The translations under genes and the position numbers were made by a program. Of a stretch of 64,000 nucleotides of DNA, positions 27,480-40,277 are shown piece after piece (position 1 is the first letter of the stretch; every line of letters begins with the position of its first letter). The stretch is from Rhabditoides inermis. Its lineage: Eukaryota > Nematoda > Chromadorea > Rhabditida > Rhabditidae. Location: contig CAWZYM010000109.1 in the NCBI GenBank assembly GCA_963966185.1, forward strand, positions 803,001-867,000. Reading direction: 5' to 3'. The notes below the pieces were generated by a model, which searched no databases, was not told the origin of the DNA, and saw nothing but the letters and a program-made list of their open reading frames with translations.

Positions 27480-29035
27480 GTTTCAGTTTGAACATGGAAA
27501 AGAATGGTGTACTGACCAGCCGCTTGTACATTTTGTGTGCGAGAGTGAGGTCGTTTCGTGCGCGGCGTTCTACTAGGCTGGCCAGTCCCAACGTTTTCTG
27601 TATTTTTGGACTTTTTCTAAAGCGCGGACGTCTTTGAGCAAGTGTGGATTCCACACTGGTGATACAAATTCTAGTAGTGGCAAAACGAATGTTTTATAGA
27701 GCTTGATCAGAACGCGCTCGTCACTCGTGTGCACAGATCGAATGAGTAGCCGTGCTCGATTCATCGCAATAGACGCGCGCACACTGGCATTGATAGCAGG
27801 GTTGCCGGTGGTATCTACCTGAAGTCACGCACGCGCTCGCAGTGAGAGAGTGGACTGCCGCCCAGTGAGTATGCGTGCTGCTGGTTGCCTCTACCAAGGT
27901 GTAATACAGTGCACTTTGATTCTGATAGTACGAGCTGCAATTGCGTCGAATACGAATGCACGTGATCGATAGCTGATTGGAGCGCGGCGTGAGCAGCAGA
28001 AGCATTGGCAGCAACGAATGTTTTATAGAGCTTGATCAGAACGCGCTCGTCACTCGTGTGCACAGATCGAATGAGTAGCCGTGCTCGATTCATCGCAATA
28101 GACGCGCGCACACTGGCATTGATAGCAGGGTTGCCGGTGGTATCTACCTGAAGTCACGCACGCGCTCGCAGTGAGAGAGTGGACTGCCGCCCAGTGAGTA
28201 TGCGTGCTGCTGGTTGCCTCTACCAAGGTGCGGATACGTATGTTAGGGGTTGGGGGGAAGCCATTCTCTAGACCGGCAAGATACATGATAAATAGGAGTG
28301 GCCCTAACACTGACCCTTGTGGAACACCTGATGTGGCTGTGGCAGGTGGAGAGAGCGCATTACCAACTTTCACTCGCAGTTCACGGCCCGACAGGAAATC
28401 ACGCAACCAGTTAAGAATCTCCACGCAATCCGACACATTCGCATTTCAAAAGCAGCTTGGGTATGCTCACCTTGTCAAACGCTTTTTGATAGTCAAAGTG
28501 AACAATGTCAGTGAGTAGATTCGCGGAAGTGGCAGTTGTCCAATCAGAGAAACACGACAGCATTTGGTTGGTATCACTACGTGTGCAATTTTCCATACAC
28601 GGGGTACGGTACCTTCGCGCAGTGATATATTGAAAATAATGGATAACGGGAGAGATAGTTCGCTCGCACATTTCTTATAAATTAGTGGTGCTTCTCAAAT
28701 CGTCTCAGGTGGTCAGTGAGGTTGGCTGTGACGCGCTCGTAGAGTGGCGATGTCGCGAGCCCGTTTTCAAACATCCACGATTTATGATCGAGTAGTGCGC
28801 TGATATGGGGCGGGTACGCGGACCACTTGGATTTGCACTCACTTTAACAGATACTAGGTGCGGCGAGTTACTCAATATCCAATCGATCATGCGGTGATCG
28901 CGGGTAGGCGTGGTTACACAATGTGAGAGATCGAATGACGTCACTAAGTCACCAAAGCGCGCATATGAGGCATCGAGGGATGGATCGATATTAAAATCAC
29001 TAGCGAGAATGATAAAATGTTCGCAGCTCATGAAA
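27480..29035 (-). mobile_element. CR1/Jockey-type LINE, degenerate and internally duplicated
   Basis: In minus order: endonuclease piece at 29031-28705 (FIILASDFNIDPSLD, then DHRMIDWILSNSP); reverse transcriptase at 28671-28260 with DYQKAFDKVSIPKLL and SGVPQGSVLGPLLFI; the ADD active site is deleted. The thumb region then appears twice (28230-28010 and 27910-27690), each with YSLGGSPLSHCERV, NRARLLIRSVHTSDERV and LIKLYKTF, followed by LPLLEFVSPVWNPHLLKD and a tail with KMYKRLVSTPFFSMF. The element cannot move by itself. Confidence 0.85.
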
Positions 29036-29090
29036 TCGGAAAGTGAGTCAATGAGTGCCTATCATCGGCGAACGCGCAGATATGTTCTCT

Positions 29091-29178
29091 AGACCCTTCT
29101 CTAGACAAGCCATTCTCTAGACCGGCAAGATATATGATAGGCCCTAACACTGACCCTTGTGGAACACCTGATGTGCCT
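29091..29178. mobile_element. Short LINE fragment copy
   Basis: Repeats 28254-28335 (GCCATTCTCTAGACCGGCAA and TGACCCTTGTGGAACACC) with a small internal deletion. Confidence 0.8.
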
Positions 29179-29458
29179 TTATGGCATCACCAGGAAAAAA
29201 AATTACTTCAAACATGAGTAATTAATTTCCATGAATTAAGAAATTGTGAAAAGTCTATAATCAGCCGTCAACGACCGCGTGGAAATCGCAATGATCTAGT
29301 TCATGGTCGAGGTAGACTATCTTCGCTGAATGATGTGGTCACTGTCGCGTCACCACCCTCTCTGACCAGGTGACTCGCGAGTCTCTCTATTCTCCCGGCG
29401 ATCAGTACGTCTTATTGTTGATTTTCAAACGCTATTCTTTTTCCTTTTCAGATCAGCA

Positions 29459-29866
29459 ATGGACGACACTGACAGGGACTCGCCGCCGGACGACTATGTG
29501 GTACGTGTTGATTCGATCGCTTGATAGAATCCGTGACGTCCATAGATCGGGAAGCTATTGCTGTCGGATCACCTCAACCCGCTCATCGCTCGCTTGAATG
29601 AGGCAGCCCGAGACGCCGGAGTCGACATCGAGCTGATGCATTCTGTCAATGGAGTCGAGGTAGACTGGTGGACTCGCGTGGAGTATGAGGGAAGACTAGT
29701 AGCCGAGTTTAGCACGGCGCGCCGGCCACTGGTCTCTGCAACGCACTCCAAATTTTGAACAGAACCAACTCGCACTACATCACAATTTGGTAACGATCCG
29801 TCTCAGCTTCACGTCTACATTTATTTTTTAACAACAAATCCACTAGGCACCACTAGGATCTCTCTC

Positions 29867-29908
<42 letters not shown>

Positions 29909-31630
29909 CCGTATTGACCGACACGCTGTAAGCTGCGAGCGTGAGAGTGACGAGCTGCACGTGTTCGACTCTCTGCCGCGCGACGGTGTCATGTGTTCGG
30001 AATGGGTGCGTGTCCGCGTACGATCTCGGTACTGATGCCTGCTTTGCAGCTCGGAGACGATCTGCTGCGTCAGATCCGCCACCTCTTCTCCAACTTCTTC
30101 GACAGCGAGCGCGCCATGAAGGTGGTCTGGCACTGCGAGATCGACATGCAGCCTGTAAGAAGCTCCCTCTCCCTCCCTCTCTCTCCCCTCCCTCCTTCTC
30201 CCCTCCCTCTCTCTCCCCTCCCTCCCTCTCTCTCCCTCCCTCTCTCTCTCACCATCTCTCTCCACTCCCTCTCTCCCTCTCCCTCCCTCCCTCTCTCTCC
30301 CTCTCTCCCCTTCCCTCTCTCCCCATCTCTATCCCCTCTCTCCCCTTCCCCTCTCTCTCCTCCCCCTCTCTCTCCCCTCCCCCTCTCTCCCCTTCCTCTC
30401 TCTCCCCTCCTTCTCTCTCCCCTCCCTCTTCCTCCCTCTTTTGTAGGACGACTGGTCGTGCGGGTGGCGCTCGGCGGCCACTCTGCTCTCTCTGCTGCTC
30501 GGCCGCAACCCGGCAGAGTGGGTGATGTGCGGGTGGCGGGACGTAGTAGAGCACACGGTGTTCAGGATCAAGTGGCGTATGGAAGACGTGCGGGCGGCGC
30601 TGCTGCGCGTCCGCGACCGCCGTATCGACCTCGTCGGCGACCGCCACATTCTGCTCGGCGAGTGAGTGCACCAAGCCGATGAGTAGTTGTTCTTTCATAG
30701 AAGCGGGGGTCGCAATTTGGGTTGTGGTGTATGGGGGTGGTTTGTTTGAGGTGGCGCGCGGCTCTAGGCGCGCGCGGAGAGCGACCCCGACACGGCGTCC
30801 TCTATCCGGTGCTCTCCGGGCCGGGACTCGCGCTGTGAGCTCCAGATTCATTTCCTAAACATGGCGATTACGAACAAACCACATACTCACTTAATAATTG
30901 GCGTGATTCCGCTAGATCAACATCTCTCTGTTTTCGCCTTCTCTTTTTTCTGTCAGAAATCATTTCATTACTAGGTTTGACTGTGAGCGCGACAACGACC
31001 CGTCTGACTGGCACACTCTCATTGCCGAAGTACCTTTTTTTCAATTTCTGACGTAATAATAGATCTAAACTTCTGAACTGCATCCGTTCCACTCACTATG
31101 ATCATTCGATGGTACATCTAAAAGTAATTAATAGTATATTAGCATCATTCCTACTGTCATTGTTTGTAGCTGGCTGTGAAAGAAGCGAGAAACGAGTGGG
31201 CGATGGGACGTCCGGTGGGGCAGGCAGACGCCGACTCTGATCACCACGTCCACGGTGACTCGAGGCGCGCCGGCAGAGACAGCTCTCTCTCGTCAGACAG
31301 CCATCACAGTGTGCGGCTCCGCTCTCATTCACCCTGTCCTCTAACGCGTGTTGGTTTAGGTGATCGGAGGAGGGAAGGCTGAGAAGGAAAAGAGCAGACA
31401 GGAGGAGGAGGAGTGGTTCGAGAGGAGGAGGAAGGAGAGACCGAAGAAGAAGAAGGCAGAGGAGGAGAGGAGGAGGAGGGCAGAGGAGAAGGAGAAGAAG
31501 GAGATCGCGAAGCGCGTGAAGCAGTTCAAGCCGCGCTTCCATCTGTTCAGGAAGCTGAAGAAGGGAGAGAAGCGGCGGGACACGTCGCCCCCATACGCAG
31601 CGTGTAAGAAGTGCCCGGGGGTGAGTGGGT

Positions 31631-31696
<66 letters not shown>

Positions 31697-32140
31697 AGAG
31701 AGAGAGAGGGAGAGAGAGATAGAGGGAGAGAGAGAGCGGGGGGAGAGATAGAGAGAGGGGGAGGGAGAGAGAGATAGAGGGAGATCATCTAGGTGAAGGT
31801 GTACAACAAGACGGCGCACACCTGGGCGCATCTGAATGGCCGCTACCTGTGCGAGATCCCTCTCCTGTGGAGCGACCTGCCGTGCGTCGAGGATCGCGTG
31901 CACAACGGTACGCAACAACGTTTGTCGAGCGAGTGAATTTCTTTCATATGAATGCATAGGTCTGCATAGGGTGACAGAGTGCTTTCAGACATCCTATCGA
32001 TGAACAAGCACATCCGCACGGCGCACAGAAACATGAATCCTCTCAAGGCGTGGAAGATGGTCGTCAACCGTGAGAAGGATCCCGCCTACAAGGCCAAGTA
32101 CAACACTGAATTCTTCGAGTGTTTCGATGATGCCACCTGA
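29459..32140 (+). CDS. C48 (Ulp1-like) cysteine peptidase with two C2H2 fingers, copy B
   Basis: Start MDDTDRDSPPDDYV (29459). Exons: IGKLLLSDHLNPLIARL (29546-29655), ALQILNRTNSHYITI (about 29709-29789), DELHVFDSLPRDGV to about 29999, LGDDLLRQIRHLF to IDMQP (about 30049-30155), DDWSCGWRSAATLLSLL to HILLG (about 30447-30662), FDCERDNDPSDWHTLIAE (30980-31034), LAVKEARNEWAMGRP (31171 on), an E/K/R-rich coil (31361-31620), VKVYNKTAHTWAHLNG to DRVHN (31792-31909) and a last exon to the stop at 32138. His, Asp, Gln and Cys of the C48 site lie in SHY, VFD, QPDDW and WSCGW, with spacing close to Ulp1. Finger 1 CKKC to HTWAH is C-x2-C-x10-H-x3-H; finger 2 is CEIPLLWSDLPC to HIRTAH. The coil KPKKKKAEEERRRRAEEKEK would be nuclear-targeting. 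A SUMO-type protease role is inferred only from the fold. Confidence 0.75.
30165..30445. repeat. CT-rich microsatellite in copy B intron
   Basis: CTCCCTCTCTCC-type tract between the exon ending with the catalytic Gln and the exon with the catalytic Cys. Copy A has the same intron but without CT expansion. Confidence 0.85.
31630..31785. repeat. GA microsatellite in finger-1 intron of copy B
   Basis: (GA)n with GGGAGAGA interruptions. Same intron position as the GA tract at 8404 in copy A and the CT tract (other strand) at 63622-63745 in copy C. Confidence 0.9.
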
Positions 32141-32365
32141 AACCCCGCCCGATTCATCTCATAAAAGTCATAAAGTACTCACAACTCAATCGAACATGAT
32201 GTCATCTTGATTTCATTTGATGATAAAACATAAACACAGCCGCGCGAGATATAAATTCAGTCGAAAATGATACGGAAATGATAAATGATACGGTCTGGGA
32301 ATATCACGTTTCACTCAAGACTCAATTGATGAGGGGATCAGTCGTCGTTCGTACTCGTTCTCAAC

Positions 32366-33025
32366 ATGGTACGTCGCCACTCGTTATTCTACCACTCTCA
32401 TTGTTTACTCCTACTTCTACAGCTTACCGGCATTCCGTTCCTTGCTGTTTGGGCCGTCGTAATTACGACCTGCCTCAAGGTATGACATCATTACTGTAGT
32501 ACGGTAGTACCTTTACTCCACTCCAAGAAGGACAAGAAGAAGCCGCCGGCGACGCGCCAGGACGCCAAGGTGGGCCATGCGTGACTCGTCGCTCGGCGAG
32601 AGGAACAGTCGACAGCTAAAGCCTGAGCGTGCACCTTGCAGACGAAGGAGACGCGACCCGCGTCCACGCCCCGCCCTATCGACGCCCTGTTTGGCACGTT
32701 CAACGCGCAAGACGCGCGCAAGTGAGTGCGTCCGTCCTTTCCCTCTGCCCGCTTCCAATCCTTAACACGTCACACAGCAGTTCACTTTCTGCAACAAAAA
32801 AGTTTCCGAAACGTAATATATGCAAACTGACCGAACGCGGTTCGCCTAGACTGACGGCGAAGCGCACGCCGACGCCCGAGTCGGTGGGCGGGCTGGTCGA
32901 CAACGAGGTAGGCGAGTAGCGGACCGCCGGAAACAGTATGTGTGTTATAGGCGCGCCACGGCGGCGTCTACCAGCACACTCTGACCGCCAGCGCTCCGTC
33001 CGGCACCCACGTACGCCCTCCCCCC

Positions 33026-33073
<48 letters not shown>

Positions 33074-33229
33074 TCTCTCTCTCTCTCTCTCTTCCCACCC
33101 CCACTCCCTCACCTGTCCCCATTCAGATCAGGGTCGAGCCCAGCGTGATCTCTCTGGGCGGAGAGCGCAAGTACTGCGAAATCGTCCTTCGCAGCAACAC
33201 GGCGGAATACGCCATCGATTTCACGGTGC

Positions 33230-33284
<55 letters not shown>

Positions 33285-33569
33285 CTCTCTCTCTCTCCTT
33301 TCTATCTCTCTCTTACCCTCCCGTCCCCTCTCACCTGTTTCAGGTGCATGGCGGGTCCTCCTACCTGGCGTCGCCTGGATGGGGCCAGCTGCAGCCGCTC
33401 GAGGCCACTTCGATTCGCGTCGAAATAGAGGTGCGTCTCAGCTAGCGGCGCGCTCGCGTCAACCTCGTTTCCAGAAGGGCTTCGCTCCGAAGAGCTCTGA
33501 TTTTATCAAAATCAGATACAATCTCGAGCGAATAATCGAGGTGGGGAGGGAGGGAGGGAAGGAGGGAGA

Positions 33570-33611
<42 letters not shown>

Positions 33612-33703
33612 GAGAGATAACGGTCGTTCAGGCTACTACCACGACGACAACGGTGGATGAAAATGGGCAGAAAGAAATCATTGTGCCTATCAAGGGTCTT
33701 TAG
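32366..33703 (+). CDS. MSP-fold protein with N-terminal membrane anchor
   Basis: The start ATG (32366) is followed at once by a GTACGT donor. The next exon gives LTGIPFLAVWAVVITTCLK, a likely signal anchor. Then KDKKKPPATRQDAK (32524-32567), TKETRPASTPRPIDALFGTF, LTAKRTPTPESVGGL, ARHGGVYQHTLTASAPSG, IRVEPSVISLGGERKYCEIV (33127-33222), HGGSSYLASPGWGQLQPLEA (33344-33430), KGFAPKSSDFIKIRYNLE (33473-33540) and TVDENGQKEIIVPIKGL, stop 33701. The part from IRVEP onward has the beta-sandwich pattern of MSP/ASH domains, with GWGQLQPLE as the conserved 'G-L-P' turn. Such proteins act as polymerising or scaffold proteins, in sperm in nematodes. It starts 226 bases after the end of copy B. Confidence 0.65.
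33010..33615. repeat. CT and GA microsatellites in the MSP-fold gene
   Basis: Tracts at 33018-33090 (CT), 33231-33300 (CT with CTTT) and 33541-33617 (GA), each in a different intron of the gene at 32.4 kb. Confidence 0.9.
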
Positions 33704-34053
33704 GAAAATGAAGATACTAAAAATGTATGATTTGATATCATAAACTTAATAAACCACTTACATTGACATTGTTTGTTTGGTGTTCATATTCATATTCACT
33801 ATTATATCGGTATGCGTAAGAGATCACTGAATCCATACAATCTGAACAGCAAGCTAAACTGTAGCGAGATTTCCGCTAAAACTAAAACCGGAAAATTGAA
33901 TAGGAAACTTGCGAATGAGGCCGAGCCATGTCGTGACTGTGATTGAAATGATGATTTTCCACGCGTCACTATTCGAACTCAGTTATCGGAAAAAATTTAT
34001 CCTTTGAAAATGCATACCAAACAACATACGACTCGTCGAAAGCTACGATAATC

Positions 34054-35090
34054 TCACTCGGGATTGGGGCGGTGGGTGCTGGCGGCGCGCTGTCGCTCCG
34101 TGTACTCGAGCCGGCCCACGTTGTCGAGAGCGTGTGCGTCTTTGCCCGTCTGGTAGCTGGAATCGATTCAATCATACCCGCCACACACGCACGCGCTCAC
34201 CGCCCATATCGCACGGCCAGATCCACCTTGAGGTGAGTCTTGCGCACGCAGGATCGCTGTCGAGCCATGCTCATCTGCCAGCGCTCGTCTCGCAGCCAGT
34301 CTCCCTGCAAACGCGGTTACCTCGACACACAAGTGATAGCGCGCGTCAAGTATCATATATACCGACGAGTACGTGTGAAAACAATCGTATCTCACTACTA
34401 TACTATAATCGATAGCATTGATTATCGATCAAGTATCGATTAATTATCGATCGACAACCGCCTCTAAATTCACACTACTCACCAAAAAAGAGTGGCGGTC
34501 GTGAGGCGGCGGGTTGATGAACATCTCCTCCTGCCTGCACCTATCTTCCGCCAGATCGCGAGACACCTGAACAATGCGCCCTGACACGCAAACGCGAATG
34601 GATCTACGAATGCGTACCTCTCCCATCCTCGACGCCGCTCTTTTCAAAGAAACACCCATATCAGTAGTCGGTGGCTCCTCTGGGATCGATGCTTTGATAG
34701 AGTGCTTCTAAAATGTTTACAATCACTGTACATAATATTCCATACACATTTTCACCCCACGTCTACATCACGCTCATACTACACACACTCACATCAAAAT
34801 ACGAGTCTACAGTAGCGTTGTATGGGATGCCGCCGAGGATGTTCTAAAACAAAACTATACGTAATATTATCAGGAGATTTAGGTTATTCGCAAAAGGGTT
34901 GCATACAAGAAGGAATAGGAGAAAGCGATGACATACTTTGATGGGCATGAGGAATCCGTTGATGAACATGTAGAACACGTGCGAGTGGAAGTATGCCATC
35001 GAGAGCGCGAACATGAGGAGCGAGAAAAAGAGACAAAGGCCGAGAAGTGAGATGACTATCAAGACCCACGTGTCGGGAGTAAACATGCTG
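34054..35090 (-). CDS. Membrane protein with two hydrophobic segments
   Basis: Minus exons: MFTPDTWVLIVISLLGLC to FINGFLMPIK (35086-34938), holding VLIVISLLGLCLFFSLLMFA and a second weaker hydrophobic stretch (HVFYMFINGFLMPI); NILGGIPYNATVDSYFD (34842-34793); IPEEPPTTDMGVSLKRAAS (34709-34619); VSRDLAEDRCRQEEMFIN (34565-34485); DWLRDERWQMSMARQRSC to DLAVRYG (34303-34200); and YQTGKDAHALDNVGRLEY to a stop at 34054. The ATG at 35085 may be its own start. However, the upstream exon (35348-35304) joins it in frame, so it could instead be the end of the Mediator-like transcript. The soluble C-terminal half has many Arg and Met residues. Family not recognised. Confidence 0.5.
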
Positions 35091-35303
35091 CGCGAAATGA
35101 TAACGAGATTCTCTCGCTCTCATCTTATCCCACTCTCAGCAATTATAATCGCAATCAACTGGTCCAATACTAAATTGAATAATCATAAAAATCAAAACTT
35201 TATTACTCACGATACAAAAATTCAACGCATAAACCAGACAAGATTATACACACGCAGATAGTTTGATACACACATATTCCTCCTTGCTTCCATGCACGCA
35301 CCT

Positions 35304-36720
35304 GTTTGTGATGGTTGTATCCGGCACGACACGCGTACGGAACGTCAACTGAAAAGGAAATCGTATAATCATTCATCGAACACGTCCTCGAGAATAGGTA
35401 TACTCACCAGTATCAGGCAGCAGGTGACGTTGGCGTCAATGTTGACGCCTAGCTGGAATCGGCGGCACGCAGTCGGCCCGTCCTTCACTCCGTTCACCAG
35501 CTGGATCGACACACACCACGCAGAAGAGCACGGGTCCTCCTGTGAAGAAATAAAACAATGCAATGAAAAGTACGCTCAAATAAAACAATCTCAATAACAA
35601 AACAATGCGTCTATCGAACACCGTCAACTTTCACGTCAAATAACACAAGCTAAAAATAGCGACACACACCCACATTACGTTTCACCGCATCCTAATCCAC
35701 TCCACCAAGACACGTGCTTCAATGTCTTCCCACCATCGATGCCTCTACCAGACCGGGACGTAAATCTCAATCGTTTCTTTGTGGATGCCGACTGCGACTC
35801 ATGCCACCCACCTACTAATCTTACCTCCTGATCTAATTCTAATCTAACCGGCCCAGCCAGAATAGAATACGGATAGCAGTACGACAGTATGAGTTCTGCC
35901 CACCCACCATCTGCTGCTGGACTATGCTGGCGACTCCAGCGAGGGCCGAGTGCGGGGTGAGACGGCAGAGGTGCACGAACGACACCACCGACATCTCGTT
36001 GCCCTGCCGACACACGCACTGCTGCAACAGAGAAGGACGTTGAAAGGAGTTCAGAAAACAATAGAAACAAATGTAATGTACTATTCTCTTTCGAAAAGTA
36101 CACGAGTAGTCTCTCTCTCTCTCTCTCGTTTTTCTTTCAAAACGCTAGAAACACATACGCAGATACGCATATTACTCACCTCGAAGTACCGCTCCATCAA
36201 GCGCACATCCCTCTCCGCCGGCACGTTCTTACCCACCCCTCCCCTCCCACTCCCCCTCTCAGGCCTAGACCACTCTGCGAGCCGCCCGCGCCCAGAGACG
36301 GGGGCACGGAGAGAGACTGGTGCTGCTGCTGCGACGACGAAGACTGGAAAAATACTTGTTGAAAAATTCGCCGCTTCAGCAATCCCATATCCCATGAAAC
36401 ACACGATTCTTGTACTATTCAATATGTTGTTAGATCACGCTAATTATTGCAATATAATACGAAATCAGAGAAAATACCGTACTACAAGTTAAAAAGCAAT
36501 TACACCTCAATAGATTCTACCTGGCATCATCACAAATAATCTTAAAACAACAATAACATGTTATTAATATTAACCTACACTCACATGCTGGTGAGGGAAG
36601 CTGGCGGGTGCGGCGGGCGAGGTGGCAGACAGGCCCCTGCCTCCTCCCTTCTTCACACCCAGAGACGAGGCCTACGAGGCAAGAGACTTCGACGTGCCAC
36701 TGCAAGGAGAGTGTGGTTCC

Positions 36721-36759
<39 letters not shown>

Positions 36760-36995
36760 CCTTTCTCAGTCTCGCACAGTCACCTTGACGCTTGAACACA
36801 CATTGTCAAAATCAATAAATCAAGACCCACCCAGGTCCGAGTTGAGTTTCTCGGTGAGGAGCGTGGTCATCCACCGCAGCTCGTCCAGCCAGCGAACAGC
36901 CGACGACTTCGAGTGGAGCGAGACAGGCATAGTCTGGCCGAACGACAGCATCAGGCGGCTGCAAGGAGAGATGCACATTTCAGACTCATCACTAT

Positions 36996-37051
<56 letters not shown>

Positions 37052-39013
37052 GACCCACTTGTTGTGGTTGGCCTTTGGCTTGAATGACATGATGAGGAGC
37101 TGGTCCCTCCTCGGCCCATACGCCAGCACCAGCTTGTGATACGTGTACCTGAAAAACAGGAATAATGCATCGACAACCAAATCACTCGAAATAAGTTACA
37201 TGTCCAGTACATAGTCGACCAAAGCATAAATCCGGCAATAAGCCTCCTTTCAGCTATTCTCAGACGCTTAAGTGCGCGATGATACAAACCACCCGCCTCT
37301 ATCCATGTGGCACAACAACATATCATCGACAAAGACAATTCGTCAACGATACCAATGTCGATATGAACATTCGCAATTCCCACTCACTCTATAAACTACG
37401 TTTCACCATCAAACCATATCAAAATGAACAACCGCAGAATCATCAAATCATCACCAACATCAAACAAAACATTCCATCCAACCAACCCTCACCAACTATC
37501 CTACACATGTCCCTCATATGCGTCGTGTAAAACACAATAGACTACGTTTCACCATCAAACCATAGCATAATGAAAACAAAACACAGAACTTTAATCGCCA
37601 ATCATTCCAACTTGCCAACCCACCCACCCTGCACATGTCCTTGTAGTATGCGTGGTAGGCGCGGCTGAAGCGGTGCACCAGCTTGAACATGTGCGCGTAG
37701 ATAGACAGACGGTCGACGATCGTCGTGCTGAAAGGATAAAATGAGGTCCCGCAAACTCAAGAACCACACCACTATAAACTGCATAGTCAAACACCACAAA
37801 AAATAAAACTCTCACCAGAAATGCTATCAGAGCGACCAAACACACTATGACACTATCAAAAAAAGAGACTGGCAACGTGGCAACAGGCAACGGACACCCC
37901 CTCCGTACCTGATCGAGTCGCTGTTGGGCATCTGCAGGTTGCTGCGGTTGTCCGACAGCTCCGTCACCCACGAGGTGCACGCCTGCAAGGGAGACATTCT
38001 TTCAAAAAAAAAAGATAATTGTCATTTACTCAAAACGTCATGCACCTTGTTGTCTTTGTCATTCACTACTGACTACTGGTCCAAATGATACCTTGAAAAC
38101 TCACACACAATCACTTCTTGAACCATACTTTGCCATTCACGTCAGCCATGAGTTCCATTGTGCAATCATATCATAACCAAATAGTCATCGAACAAAGTAA
38201 TCGACCTTCCAATAGTTCATGTCATAGAAATCTCATCTCATAGTTTTTACATACTAGCAAGACACAGTGGTCAGAATGTCAGAATCAAAGCGACGTTGTT
38301 TCAGTTACCGTGTATGAGGTATGGCCTCCACGCAAAACACAATGTGTCCAGGTATCCTCCTCACTCATTGACCTATGGTTCGTTTGTGAAACCGACGGTT
38401 ATCAATTCCTCGCTTTTCCAACCCCGCCCTCGTACATATCTACTTGTCGACGGGGATAACTGTCTACACTTGACCACTTCCACACAGTTTTCGTCGACCA
38501 AAACTCCACAAGTCCCACCCACGCCATGACCTTCACGCGCGCAAGACAAAGTGTCATCCAGCCATCTCAGCAACCCATGATACTCCTCGTCAACCCTCGC
38601 TCGGCCACCCACCCCGTCGGCGCGCGCGTCTGCGTGGTAGTCGACCGGGAGGGGGTTCTCTCGCATCGCGCACTCGAATGGCCAGATGAGACGGGCGCGG
38701 GAAGCTCGTCGCACAGACGCATGAAGAACACCCTATAAAATATCACAAAATGGAAAAAAATGTAAAAGCAGTTAATCAGTTAAAATTTTTGCCCAAAAAG
38801 TTTGGCCTTCTCGAATGCTCTTCTCGATTGTCATTGGCCAGAGCCGACTTGGCGCCAAAAAATTTGGTCAAATATAATATTGTCAACTGAATAACTGCTT
38901 AAATGGATAAAACGGGTTCAAATGTAGCGGGCTAAAATGTAACCGGAAAAGTAACAAACAACACACACCGATCGGCTGCCGTTGAAAAGCGGACACTGCA
39001 CTGGCATTTGGAA
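35304..39013 (-). CDS. Mediator subunit 14-like protein, C-terminal part
   Basis: Exons on minus: CPLFNGSRS (39013-38987), LIWPFECAMRENPLPVDYH (38732-38605), ACTSWVTELSDNRSNLQMP (37984-37910), TTIVDRLSIYAHMFKLVHRF (37727-37632), YTYHKLVLAYGPRRDQLLIM (37148-37052), RLMLSFGQTMPVSLHSKSS (36961-36832), a Ser/Gln/Pro-rich linker (SSSSQQQHQSLSVPPS), VRLMERYFE (to 36180), CVCRQGNEMSVVSFVHLCRL (36022-35907), AWCVSIQLVNGVKDGPT (35538-35408) and LTFRTRVVPDTTITN (35348-35304). The alternation of L-YGP-R, a Gln-rich linker, ERYF and then a beta-rich block resembles the C-terminal third of MED14, the scaffold of the Mediator complex. MED14 is usually over 1400 residues; only about 400 are seen, so the gene is partial or the N-terminal exons were missed. 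The call rests on remembered family pattern, not a search. Confidence 0.4.
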
Positions 39014-39975
39014 AATGTACTAAAATAAAACAATTTTTTTTCGCGCGAGATAAGTAAGTGAATGATTACTGTTTTTCAAATGTTAAGTGATGATAAAACA
39101 CCTAAAAATACTGCCGAGGGATTATGTGCATAACTTTTTGATTAAATGTTTCATTCGTGATTTCGTTGATATGCCGTATAAGGCAATTAATCAAAAATCT
39201 AACGCACAGGAACCCTCCGCAAAAAATCGTTATTAATTATCAGAATGTTAAAGTAAACAAAAGAAATTACTAATTTGTACTTATCGCGAGCAAAAGAAAA
39301 TACGTCGCGCGCGATGCGGTCGCGTCGCACAGTGCAGCCTCAATCCTCCACAAGGAGTGATCATATACTCTCAGCATGCCGGGCGCATAGCCCAAAAGAG
39401 AGAGCTGGCGAGAGTGGCAGATGTGGTGTACTGGATAGCGATGCAGACTAGTGCATTCATGAACGTGGTTCAATCCTTGTGAAGGAAACTTCTTTTGCAA
39501 AATTAGAAAATGTATTTTGAATGAATTTATGACTATCAGCGCCTATGAAATTGATAACACATCTGTTTTAGACATGTTTCACTAAATTGTAAGCTGTGAT
39601 ACCTATTCTCAAAGAAATATGTTCTCAGATGCAGTGCAGATATGAAGTTAATTTATGCGATGAACTTCGTAATGATTCTTTGTGAAAATGTTTAGTTCTG
39701 ATTAGAAACGTCATTCAAAGCATCAGTATATTGTTATTTATTAATTATTTAATAACAACGTTCAAATTGTGCACAGTTTGCCATAAGCTCCGCCCCCAAC
39801 AAGATCTGTCCAACGTCTGACCGGTGTGAACAAACAAAAATCAGTCAAATATCGCAAAATGTGGTGCAGACATAGACAATACGAAATCGAAAACGAAATC
39901 GCGTGTCGAAATCAGAAAGCATAGAAATCAGAGAGCGCACAATTTCCGAAAGTAACAGAGACGCAGAGTACTGGC
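39014..39975. other. AT-rich stretch, no gene recognised
   Basis: Contains only the tRNA-like element at 39415. No MED14 N-terminal exon was found here. Confidence 0.5.
39415..39495 (+). ncRNA. tRNA-like sequence
   Basis: A-box-like TGTACTGGATAGCGATG and a good B box GTGGTTCAATCC, followed by CTTCTTTTGC (T4). The stems are imperfect; probably a tRNA pseudogene or SINE head. Confidence 0.45.
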
Positions 39976-39979
39976 GGTA

Positions 39980-40250
39980 AGATTATCTTGCGCCTGCGAT
40001 TTTCTCTTTTTACATCACCTCGCCTCGCCGAAACTTACAACAACTGTATTGTCTAATTGTCTACATCTAAGTCCTTCTATCTTGAGTGAGTTTCGTATTA
40101 GAACGATTCGCTTTGTTTCGAAGACATTTATTTCAGAATTCGACACAACAAGCCATAAAATTCATAACAACAACTACGACTACAAAACGATTCAATTCAA
40201 GGTGAGACATAGCGGTAACTGGTCAATGTGTTTCACTAACTGGGAGTTAT
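39980..40250. repeat. Segment duplicated at 58.55 kb
   Basis: Nearly identical to 58546-58805, starting at AAGATTATCTTGCGCCTGCG. It lies just beyond the stop of the tail-anchored MSP gene. Confidence 0.9.
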
Positions 40251-40277
40251 TCTGTATATCTGCTATCTTCATCTCTT

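Noticed and set aside
29941..30525. 194-codon PPSLSPPS frame
   Set aside because: CT-repeat translation within an intron.
29993..30682. 229-codon plus frame spanning the CT tract
   Set aside because: It reads through an intron of copy B; the proper splice at the Gln-Pro exon end restores the C48 Cys exon.
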